Shown here piece after piece: positions 37,961 through 48,440 of a stretch of DNA of 64,000 nucleotides (the first letter of the stretch is position 1; each line of letters starts with the position of its first letter). The translations under genes were made by a program, and so were the position numbers. Below the pieces are notes generated by a model. That model was not told where the DNA came from. It worked only from the letters and a program-made list of their open reading frames with translations, and did no database searches. Origin of the DNA: Acanthosepion esculentum (taxonomy: Eukaryota > Mollusca > Cephalopoda > Sepiida > Sepiidae); NCBI GenBank assembly GCA_964036315.1, contig CAXIWW010000817.1, positions 8,281,501 through 8,345,500 of the forward strand, in the 5' to 3' direction.

Positions 37961-40900
37961 CAAATAAGGACCGGAAGCCAACAGGTCAGAGGCTATGCTG
38001 CTGGGCGTAGTCTAAAATCTTATATTAGACGATCAAATATGGACCGGAAACCAACAGATCAGAGGCCATGCTGCTGGACGTAGTATATCTTTTTACATTA
38101 GACGCTGAACTCTGCATGTGAAACCAAGAGATCAGAAACAGGCCTGCTGGACGTAGTGTATCATCTTACACAAGACGCTCAGATATGGTCCGGAAGCCAA
38201 CAGGTCAGAGGCCATGCTGCTGGACGTAGTCTAAAATCTTACATTAGACGCTCAAATATGGACCGGAAACCAAAAGATCACAGGCCATTCTGCTGGACGT
38301 AGTTTATATTTTTACATTAGACGCTCAAATATGCACCAGAAACCAAGAGATCAGAAACAGGGCTGCTGGGCGTAGTGTATCATCTTACACAAGACGCTCA
38401 AATATGGACCGGAAGCCAACAGATCAGAGGCCATGCTGCTGGACGTAGTTTATCTTTTTACATTAGACGCTCAAATATGCACCAGAAACCAAGAGATCAG
38501 AAACAGGGCTGCTGGACGTAGTGTATCATCTTACACAAGACGCTTAAATATGGACCGGAAGCCAACAGGTCAGAGGCTATGCTGCTGGACGTAGTCTAAA
38601 ATCTTATATTAGATTCTCAAATATGCACCAGAAACCAACAGATCAGAATCATGGCTGCTGGGCATAGTGTATCATCTTACACAAGACGCTCAAATATGAA
38701 CCGGAAGCCAAGAGGTCAGAGTCCATGCTGCTGGACGTAGTCTAAAATCTTACATTAGACGCTCAAATATGCACCAGAAACCAACAGATCAGAATCATGG
38801 CTGCTAGACGTAGTGTATCATCTTACACAAGACGCTCAGATATGGTCCGGAAGCCAACAGGTCAGAGGCCACGCTGCTGGACGTAGTCTAAAATCTTACA
38901 TTAGACGCTCAAATATGGACCGGAAACCAACAGATCAGAGGCCATGCTGCTGGTCGTAGTTTATCTTTTTACATTAGACGCTCAAATATGCACCAGAAAC
39001 CAAGAGATCAGAAACAGGGCTGCTGGACGTAGTGTATCATCTTACACAAGACGCTCAAATATGGACCGGAAGCCAACAGGTCAGAGGCTATGCTGCTGGA
39101 CGTAGTCTAAAATCTTATATTAGACGCTCAAATATGCACCAGAAACCAAGAGATCAGAAACAGGGCTGCTAGACGTAGTGTATCATCTTACACAAGACGC
39201 TCAGATATGGTCCGGAAGCCAACAGGTCAGAGGCCATGCTGCTGGACGTAGTCTAAAATCTTACATTAGACGCTCAAATATGGACCGGAAACCAACAGAT
39301 CAGAGGCCATGCTGCTGGACGTAGTTTATCTTTTTACATTAGACGCTCAAATATGCACCAGAAACCAAGAGATCAGAAACAGAGCTGATGGAAGTAGTGT
39401 ATCATCTTACACAAGTCGCTCAAATATGGACCGGAAGCCAACAGGTCAGAGGCTATGCTGCAGGACGTAGTCTAATATCTTATATTAGACGCTCAAATAT
39501 GCACCAGAAACCAAGAGATCAGAAACAGGGCTGCTGGATGTAGTGTATCATCTTGCACAAGAGGGGGAAATATGGACCGGAAGCCAAGAGGTCAGAGTCC
39601 ATGCTGCTGGTCGTAGTCTAAAATCTGACATTAGAGGCTCAAATATGGACCGGAAACCAACAGATCAGAGGCCATGCTGCTGGACGTTGTATATCGTTTT
39701 ACATTAGACGCTCAAAGATGCACAAGATACCAAGAGATCAGAAGCAGGGCTGCTGGACGTAGTGTATCATCTTACACAAGACGCTCAAATATGGACCTGA
39801 AGCCAACAGGTCAGAGGCAATGCGGCTGGACGTAGTCTAAAATCTTACATTGGACGCTCAAATATGGTCCGGAAACCAACAGATCAGAGGCCATGCTGCT
39901 GGACGTAGTTTATCTTTTTACATTAGACGCTCAAATATGCACCAGAAACCAACAGATCAGAATCATGGCTGCTGGACGTAGTATATCATCTTACACAAGA
40001 CGCTCAAATATCGACCGGAAGCCAACAGGTCAGAGGCCTTGCTGCTGGACGTAATCAAAAATCTTACATTAGACGCTCAAATATGAACAGGAAACCAACA
40101 GATCAGAGGCCATGCTGCTGGACGTACATTATCTTTTTACATTAGACGCTCAAATATGCACCAGAAACCAAGAGATCAGAAACAGGGCTGCTGGACGTTG
40201 TGTATCAACTTACACAAGACGCTCAAATATGGACCTGATGCCAACAGGTCAGACGCAATGCGGCTGGACGTAGTCTAAAATCTTACATTGGACGCTCAAA
40301 TATGGTCCGGAAACCAACAGGTCAGAGACCATGCTGCTGTACGTAGCTTATCTTTTTACATTAGACGCTCAAATTTACACCAGAAACCAACAGATCAGAA
40401 TCATGGCTGCTGGACGTAGTGTATTATCTTACACAAGACGCTCAAATATGGACCGGAAGCCAAGAGGTCAGAGTCCATGCTGCTGGTCGTAGTCTAAAAT
40501 CTTAAATTTGAGGCTCAAATATGGACCGGAAACCAAGAGTTCAGAGGCCATGCTGCTGGCCGTAGTGTAAAATCTTACATTAGACGCTCAAATATGGACC
40601 GGAAACCAACAGATCAGAGGCCATGCTGCAGGACGTAGTTTATCTTTTTACATTAGACACTCAAATATGGACCAGAAACCAAGAGATCAGAAACAGAGCT
40701 GCTGGAAGTAGTGTATCATCTTACACAAGACGCTCAAATATGGACCGGAAGCCAACAGGTCAGAGGCCATGCTGCTGGACGTAGTCTAAAATCTTATATT
40801 AGACGCTCAAATATGGACCGGAAACCAACCGATCAGAGGCCATGCTGCTGGACCTAGTATATCTTTTTACATTAGACGCTCAAATATGCACAAGATACCA

Positions 40901-41354
40901 AGAGATCAGAAACAGGGCTGCTGGACGTAGTGTATCATCTTACACAAGACGCTCAAATATGGACCTGATGCCAACAGGTCAGACGCAATGCGGCTGGACG
41001 TAGTCTATAATCTTACATTAGACGCTCAAATATGGACTGGAAACCAACAGATCAGAGGCCATGCTGCAGGACGTAGTTTATCTTTTTACATTAGACACTC
41101 AAATATGCACAAGATACCAAGAGATCAGAAACAGGGCTGCTGGACGTAGTCCATCATCTTACAGAAGACGCTCTAATATGGACCTGAAGCCAACACGTCA
41201 GAAGCAATGCGGCTGGACGTAGTCTAAAATCTTACATTGGACGCTCAAATATGGTCCGGAATCCAACAGATCAGAGGCCATGCTGCTGGACGTAGTTTAT
41301 CTTTTTATATTAGACGCTCATATAGGCACCAGAAACCAACAGATCAGAATCATG

Positions 41355-41440
41355 GCTGCTGGACGTAGTGTATCATCTTACATCAACTTCCGGTCCATAT
41401 TTGAGCGTCTTGTGTAAGATGATACACTACGTCCAGCAGC
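41355..41440. repeat. Palindrome at the R3 strand switch: 28-bp stem, 30-bp loop
   Basis: The B-type segment 41,355-41,382 is perfectly complementary to 41,413-41,440; the loop is 41,383-41,412. To the left all R3 monomers read forward, to the right all read in reverse. Three or four bases (TCAA) at 41,383-41,386 fit neither side well. The segment could in principle form a hairpin or cruciform. The monomers just right of the switch resemble the block near 33.7, 35.6 and 37.8 kb more than those just left of it. Confidence 0.92.
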
Positions 41441-44400
41441 CCTGTTTCTGATCTCTTGGTTTCTGGTTCATATTTGACGGTCTAATGTAAGTGATAAACT
41501 ACGTCCAGCAGCATGGCCTCTGATCTGTTGGTTTCCGGTCCATATTTGAGCCTCTAATGTAAGATTTTAGACTACGACCAGCAGCATGGACTCTGACCTC
41601 TTGGCTTCCGGTCCATATTTGAGCGTCTAGTGTAAGAAGATACACTACGTCCAGCAGATATGATTCTAATCTGTTGGTTTCTGGTGCATATTTGAGCGTC
41701 TAATGTAAAAAGATAAACTACGCCCAGCAGCATGGCCTCTGATCTGTTGGTTTCCGGTCCATATTTGAGCGTCCAATGTAAGATTTTAGACTACGTCCAG
41801 CCGTATTGCCTCTGACCTGTTGGCTTCAGGTCCATATTTGAGCGTCTTGTGTAAGATGATACACTACGTCCAGCAGCCCTGTTTCTGATCTCTTGGTATC
41901 TTGTGCATATTTGAGCGTCTAATGTAAAAAGATATACTACATCCAGCAGCATGGCCTCTGAGCTGTTTGTTTCCGGTCCATATTCGAGGGTCTAATATAA
42001 GATTTTAGACTACGTCCAGCAGCATAGCCTCTGACATGGTGGCTTCCCGTCCATATTTGAGCGTCTTGTGTAACATGATACACTACGTCCAGCAGCCCTG
42101 TTTCTGATCTCTTGGTTTCTGGTGCATATTTGAGCGTCTAATGTAAAAAGATAAACTACGTCCAGCAGCATGGCCTCTGATCTGTTGGTTTCCGGTCCAT
42201 ATTTGAGCGTCTAATGGAAGATTTTAGACTACGTCCAGCCGCATTGCCTCTGACCTGTTGGCTTCAGGTCCATATTTGAGCGACTTGTGTAAGATGATAC
42301 ACTACGTCCAGCAGCCCTGTTTCTGATCTGTTGGTTTCTGGTGCATATTTGAGCCTCTAATGTAAAAAGATAAACTACGTCCAGCAGCATGGCCTCGGAT
42401 CTGTTGGGTTCCGGTCCATATTTGAGCGTCTAATATAAGATATTAGACTACGTCCAGCAGCATAGCCTCTGACCTGTTGGCTTCCGGTCCATATTTGAGC
42501 GTCTTGTGTAAGATGATACACTACGTCCAGCAGCCCTGTTTCTGATCTATTGGTATCTTGTGCATATTTGAGCGTCTAATGTAAAAAGATATACTACGTC
42601 CAGCTGCATGGCCTCTGACCTGTTGGTTCCCGGTCCATATATGAGCGTCTAATATAAGATTTTAGACTACGTCCAGCAGCATAGCCTCTGACCTGTTGGC
42701 TTCCGGTCCATATTTGAGAGTCTTGTGTAAGATGATACACTACGTCCAGCAGGCCTGTTTCTGATCTCTTTGTTTCTGGTGCATATTTGAGCTTCTAATG
42801 TAAAAAGATAAACTACGTCCAGCAGCATGGCCTCTGATCTGTTGGTTTCCGGTCCATATTTGAGCCTCTAATGTAAGATTTTAGACTACGACCAGCAGCA
42901 TGGACTCTGACCTCTTGGCTTCCGGTCCATATTTGAGCGTCTTGTGTAAGATGATACCCTACGTCCAGCAGCCCTGTTTCTGATCTCTTGGTTTCTTGTG
43001 CATATTTTGGGCGTCTAATGTAAAAAGATATACTACGTCCAGCAGCATGGCCTCTAATTTGTTGGTTTCCGGTCCATATTTGAGCGTCTAATGTAAGATT
43101 TTAGACTACGTCCAGCAGCATGGCCTCTGAACTCTTGGTTTCCGGTCCGTATTTGAGCGTCTTGTGTATATGATACACAACGTCCAGCAGCGCTGTTTCT
43201 GATCTCTTGGTTTATGGTGCATATTTGAGCGTCTAATGTAAAAATATAAACTACGTCCAGCAGCATGGCCTCTGATCTGTTGGTTTCCGGTTCATATTTG
43301 AGCGTCTACTGTATGATTTTAGACTACGTCAAGCAGAATGGCCTCTGACCTGTTGGCTTCCGGACCATATCTGAGCGTCTTGTGTAAGATGATACACTAC
43401 GTCTAGCAGCCATGATTCTGATCTGTTGGTTTCTGGTGCATATTTGAGCGTCTAATGTAAAAAGATAAACTACGTCCTGCAGCATGGCCTCTCTCCTGTT
43501 AATTTTCGATCCATATTTGAGCGACTAATGTAAGATTTTAGAATACGCCCAGCAGCATGTCCTCTAACCTGTTGGCTTCCGGTCCATATTTGAGCGTCTT
43601 GTGTAAGGTGATACTCTACGTCCAGCAGACCTGTTTCTGATCTCTTGGTTTCTGGTTCATATTTGAGCGTCTAATGTTAAAAGATAAAGTACGACCAGCA
43701 GCATGGCCTCTGATCTGTTGGTTTCCCGTCCATATCTGTGCGTCTGATGTAAGATTTTAGACTACGTCCAGCAGCATGGCCTCTGACCTGTAGGGTTCCG
43801 GTCGATATTTGAGTGTCTTGTGTAAGATAATACACTACGTCCAGCAGCCATGATTCTGATCTGTTGGTTTCTGGTGCATATTTGAGCGTCTAATGGAAAA
43901 AGATAAACTACGTCCAGCAGCATGGCCTCTGATCTGTTGGTTTCCGGTCCATATTTGTGCGTCTAACGTAAGATTTTAGACTACTTCCAGCAGCATGGCC
44001 TCTGACCTGTTGGCTTCCGGTCCATATTTGAGCGTCTTGTTTAAGATGATACACTACGTCCAGCAGTCCTGTTTCTGATATCTTGGTTTCTGGTGCATAT
44101 TTGAGCGTCTAATGTAAAAAGATAAACTACGTCCAGCAGCATGGCCTCTGATCTGTTGGTTTCCGGTCCATATTTGAGCGTCTAATGTAATATTTTTGAC
44201 TACGACCAGCAGCATGGCCTCTGACCAGTTGGCTTCCGTTCGATATTTGAGCGTTTGTGTAAAATGATACACCACGCCCAGCAGCCATGATTCTGGTCTC
44301 TTGGTTTCTGGTGCATATTTGAGCGTCTAATGTAAAAAGATAAACTACGTCCAGCAGCATGGCCTTTGTTCTGTTGGTTTCCGGTCCATATTTGAGCCTC

Positions 44401-44670
44401 CAATGTAAGATCTTAGACTACGTCCAGCAGCATGGCCTCTGACCTGTTAGCTTCCGGTCCATATTTGAGCGTCTTGTGTAAGATGATACACTACGTCCAG
44501 CAGCCATGATTCTGATCTGTTGGTTTCTGGTGCATATTTGAGCGTCTAATGTAAAAAGATAAACTACTTCCAGCAGCATGGCCTCTGATCTGTTGGTTTC
44601 CCGTCCATATTTGAGCGTCTAATGTAAGATGTTAGACTACCCCCAGCAGCATGGCCTCTGATCTGTAGGT
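41383..44670 (-). repeat. R3 satellite array b (inverted)
   Basis: These are the same 73-bp A, B and C monomers as in the left array, all in reverse complement, about 45 monomers. From 44,054 to 44,668 it is the mirror image of 31,490-32,104; a hand count over about 430 bp gave roughly 14 differences. Farther in, a distinctive monomer pair around 43,054-43,266 corresponds to 34,278-34,490 with the mirror sum shifted by 1,386 bp, about 19 monomers. The arms have therefore gained or lost whole monomers since duplication. Confidence 0.95.
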
Positions 44671-47420
44671 GTCCAATTGTCGGGAATTTCTTACCTTATC
44701 CATAAGTTCAATCGTTTTTCGACACCTTGATTAGAGTTCAGTCGAAATTCAACGGTATGGTGACTTTTCTTAGCTCATTTGCGGAAATTGTCATGCGGCC
44801 CTAAACTGGGAAATCAGTCATAATTCGCTTGTTTATAACTTTTTTCCAGTAAAAGAAATATTTTCAAATTGGGTATCAAATTGTGTGCAATTATTTGATT
44901 TGTCTATGTATACAGGGATTATTCATTTGCTCAGATAGTAAAAAGTACAGCTTTCACCATGTGCGCGGTATGTCCTCTGACAATTTACAGCGTCCGAATT
45001 CCAGTGTGCACAATAAGACTGCATTTCTAATTTTTCCTCTTTATAGAATCCACAAAATATTGCTGTCCAATTGTCGGGAAATTCTTGCCTCATCCATGAT
45101 TACAAAAGATTTTTCGACACCTTGATTAGAGTCGAGTCGAAATTCAACGGTATGGGGACGTGTATTAGCTCATTTGCGGAAATTGTCATGCGGCCCTAAA
45201 CTGGGAAATCAGTCATATTTCACTTGTTTATAACTTTTTTCCAGTAAAAGATATATTTTCAAAATGGGTATCACATTGGGTGCAATTATTTGACTTGTCT
45301 AGGTATACAGGGATTTTTCATTTGCTCAGATAGTAAAAAGTACAGCTTTCACCATGTGCGCGGTATGTCGTCTGACAATTTACAGCGTCCGACTTCCTGT
45401 GTGCACAATAAGAATGCATGTCTAATTTTTCCTTTTTATAGAATCCACACAATATTGCTGTGCAATTGTCGGGAATTTCTTACCTTATCCCTAATTAAAG
45501 AAGTTTTTTCGACATCTTGAATAGAGTCGAGGCGTAATTCAACGGTATGGGGCCTGTGTTAGCTCATTTTCGGAAATTGTCATGCGGCCCTAAACTATGA
45601 AATCAGTCATATCCACTTGTTCATAACTTTTTTCCAGTAAAATAAAATATTTTCAAAATGAATATCAAATGGTGTGCAATTATTTGATTGGTCTATGTAT
45701 GCAGGGATTTTTTATTTGGTCAGATAGTAAAAAGGACAGCTTTCACCAGGTGCGCGGTATGTCGTCTGACAATTTACAGTTTCCGAATTCCAGTTTGAAC
45801 AATAAGACTGCATTTCTAATTTTTCCTTTTTAAAGAATCCACAAAATATTGTTTTCCAATTGTCGGGAATTTCTTGCCTCATCCATGATTACACAAATTT
45901 TTTCGACACATTGAATAAAGTCGAGGCGAAATTCAACGTTATGGGGAATTGTGTTAGCTCATTTGCGGAAATTCTCATGCGGCCCTAAACTGGGAAATCA
46001 GTCATATTTCACTTGTTTATAACTTTTATCAAGTAAAAGAAATATTTTCAAAATGGGTATCACATTGTGTGCAATTATTTGGTTGGTCTATATTTACAGG
46101 GATTTTTCATTTGGTCAGATTTTAAAAAGTACAGCTTTCACCATGTGCGCGGTAGGTCGTCTGACAATTTACAGCGACCGAATTCCAGTGTGCACAATAA
46201 GAATGCATTTCTAATTTTTCCTTTTTATAGAATCCACAAAATATTGGTGTCCAATTGTCGGAAATTTCTTGCCTTATCCATAATTACAAAAGTTTTTTCG
46301 ACACAGACGACCCCCCACCCAGGAGACAGTCCCAGAAAGTCCCACGCAGACGACACCCACTCCCAGAAAGTCCCACGCAGACGACCCCCAGTCCCACAAA
46401 GTCCCAAGGAGACGACCCCCCACCCAGGAGACAGTCCCAGAAAGTCCCACGCAGACGACCCCCAGTCCCAGAAAGTTCAACGCAGACGACCCCGAGTCCC
46501 AGAAAGTGCCACGCAGACGACCCCCTAGTCCCAGAAAGTCCCACGCAGACGATCCTCCAGACAGCATACAGTCCCAAAAAGTCCCACGCAGACGACCCCC
46601 AGTGCCAGCAAGTCGCACGCAGACGACCCCCCCCAACACAGGAGAGAATCCCAGAAAGTCCCACGCAGACGACACCCACTCCCAGAAAGTCCCAGGCAGA
46701 CGACCCCCACTCCCACAAAGTCCCAAGCAGACGACCCTTCACCCAGGAGACAGTCCCAGAAAGTCCCACGAAGACGACCCCCTAGTCCCAGAAAGTCCCA
46801 CGCAGACGATCCTCCAGACAGGAGACAGTCCAAAAAAGTCCCACGCAGACGACCCCCAGTCCCAGCAAGTCGCACGCAGACGACCCCCCCAACCCAGGAG
46901 ACAATCCCAGAAAGTCGCACGCAGACGACACCCAGTCCCAGAAAGTCCCATGCAAACGACCCCCCACCCAGGAGAGAGACCCAGATATCCCACGTAGACG
47001 ACCCCCAGTCCCAGAAAGTCCCATGCAGGCGACCCCCCACCCAGGAGACAGACCCATATATCCCACGCAGACAACCCCCAGTCACAGAAAGTCCCACGCA
47101 CACGAACACCCACCCAGGAGACAGTCCCGGAAAGTCCCACGCAGACGCCCAGTCACAGAAAGACCCACGCTGACGACCCCCACCCAGGAGACAGTCCCAG
47201 AAAGTCCCACGCAGACGAACCCCCACGCATGAGACAGTCCCAGAAAGTCCAACGCAGACGAACCCCCACCCAGGAGACAGTCCCAGAAAGTCCAACGCAG
47301 ACGAACCCCCACCCAGGAGACAGTCCCAGAAAGACCCACGCAGACGACCCCCAGTCCCAGAAAGTCCCACACAGACGACCCCCAGTCCTAGGAAGTCCCA
47401 TGCAGAAGACCCCCACCCAG
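44054..47420 (-). repeat. Right arm of the R1-R2-R3 inverted duplication (best supported part)
   Basis: This is the reverse-complement counterpart of about 29,080-32,104, carrying R3, R2 and R1 in mirrored order with both block junctions conserved. It is longer on the R1 side because of a duplication of about 257 bp (46,551 to 46,808) and about 83 bp more near 47.2-47.4 kb. Single-base differences are scattered through the arm, so it is not an exact fold-back copy. Confidence 0.9.
44668..46304 (-). repeat. R2 satellite block b (inverted): four units plus a partial unit
   Basis: In reverse complement, units end at CGACAC motifs at 44,725, 45,120, 45,515 (here CGACAT), 45,909 and 46,304, with periods of 394-395 bp. 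The block length equals that of the left block within about 2 bp. However, the outermost unit combines left-unit-1-like sequence next to the junction with sequence matching left unit 3 (a TTTTTAAAATCTGACCAAAT variant, 30,817-30,836). The units therefore do not pair one to one across the mirror, which suggests exchange between units. Confidence 0.95.
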
Positions 47421-47706
47421 GAGACAGTCCCAGAAAGTCCCACGCAGAAGACCCCCAGCCCAAGAAAGTCCCACGCAGAGTACCCCCAGTCCCAGAAAGT
47501 CCCACGCAGACGACCCCCCACCCAGGAGACAGTCCCAGGAAGTTCCACGCAGACGACCCCCAGTCCCAGAAAGTCCCATGCAGACGACCACCAGTCCCAC
47601 AAAATCCCACGCAGACGACACCGGACCCAGGAGACTGTACCAGAAAGACCCATGCAGACGACCCCCAGTCCTAGAAAGTCCCATGCATACGACACCCCAC
47701 CCAGGA
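46301..47706 (-). repeat. R1 minisatellite block b (C-rich strand shown)
   Basis: Reverse-complement R1 units read AGTCCCAGAAAGTCCCACGC on the plus strand. The first few units next to R2 mirror those ending at 29,858. A duplication of about 257 bp is evident: GATCCTCCAG at 46,551 and 46,808, AGTCGCACGC at 46,611 and 46,868. Beyond about 47,420 the unit order resembles 26,735-27,050 better than the true mirror position. The block ends inside a long unit at a switch to forward R3. Confidence 0.95.
47704..47706. other. R1/R3 junction
   Basis: The reverse-strand R1 module CCACCCAGGA runs into GAAGACGCTCAAATAT, the end of a B-type R3 monomer; two or three bases are shared. This junction has no mirror counterpart in the window, so it arose separately from the inverted duplication. 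Confidence 0.85.
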
Positions 47707-48440
47707 AGACGCTCAAATATTCACCAGAAACCAAGAGATCAGAAACAGGGCTGCTGGACGTAGTGTATCATCTTACACAAGACGCTCAAATATGGACCGG
47801 AAGCCAACAGATCAGAGGCCATGCTGCTGGACGTAATCTAAAATCTTGCATTAGACGCTCAAATATGGACGGGAAACCCACAGTTCAGAGGCCATGCTGC
47901 TGGACGTAGTTTATCTTTTTACATTAGACGCTCTAATATGCACCAGAAACCAACAGATCAGAATCATGGCTGCTGGACGTAGTGTATCATCTTACAGAAG
48001 ACGCTCTAATATGGACCGGAAGCCTACAGATCAGAGGGCATGCTGCTGGTTGTATGCTAAAATCTTACATTAGACGCTCAAATATGGGACGGAAACCAAC
48101 AATTCTGAGCCCATGCTGCTGGGTGTAGTTTATCTTTTTACATTAGACGCTCTAATATGCACCAGAAACCAAGAGATCAGAATCATGGCTGCTGGACGTA
48201 GTGGATCATCATACACAAGACGCTAAAATATGGACCGGAAGCCAACAGGTCAGATGCCATGCTGCTGGTCGTAGTCTAAAATCTTACATTAGACGCTCAA
48301 ATTTGGACGGGAATCCAACAGGTCAGAGGCCATGCTGCTGGTCGTAGTTTATCTATTTACATTAGACGCTCAAATATGCACCAGAAACAAAGAGATCAGA
48401 ATCATGGCTGCTGGACGTAATGTATCATCTTACACAAAAC
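47704..48440 (+). repeat. R3c segment copied at 52,081-53,036, copy with a 219-bp deletion
   Basis: Starting at the first R3 base after the junction, the sequence matches 52,081 onward at offset 4,377 bp (47,711 to 52,088; 48,051 to 52,428). The offset rises to 4,596 by 48,431 to 53,027, a step of exactly 219 bp. The proximal copy therefore lacks one full A-B-C trimer. Confidence 0.85.

Larger units (their letters stand above)
31488..41382 (+). repeat. R3 satellite array a, 73-bp monomers in A-B-C trimers
   Basis: Monomers of 73 bp share the core CTGCTGGACGTAGT and the end GACGCTCAAATAT. Three types alternate. A has GGACCGGAAACC and TTTATCTTTTTACATT. B has GCACCAGAAACC and GTATCATCTTACACAAG. 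C has GGACCGGAAGCC and TCTAAAATCTTACATT. This gives a higher-order unit of about 219 bp. B occurs as two subtypes, one with AGAAACAGGGCTGC and one with AGAATCATGGCTGC. About 135 monomers are present by length. Trimer order is often disturbed by loss or gain of one monomer. No coding signal is seen; open frames are under about 105 codons. Confidence 0.95.

Noticed and set aside
31488..44670. A regularly spaced 73-bp repeat array that might suggest CRISPR
   Set aside because: The whole monomer is conserved, with no unique spacers between short repeats and no cas genes nearby. This is an ordinary satellite.
46067..46528. 153-codon frame joining an R2-derived start to an R1-derived Pro/Arg-rich tail
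   Set aside because: A chance fusion across the R2/R1 junction; both halves are satellite sequence and the counterpart frame at 29,685-30,014 differs.
29080..47420. Palindrome as a sequencing artefact from reading both strands of one molecule
   Set aside because: The arms differ by scattered substitutions, an internal 257-bp duplication and R3 lengths of 9.9 versus 3.3 kb, which a strand read-through would not produce. Long-read confirmation is still needed.
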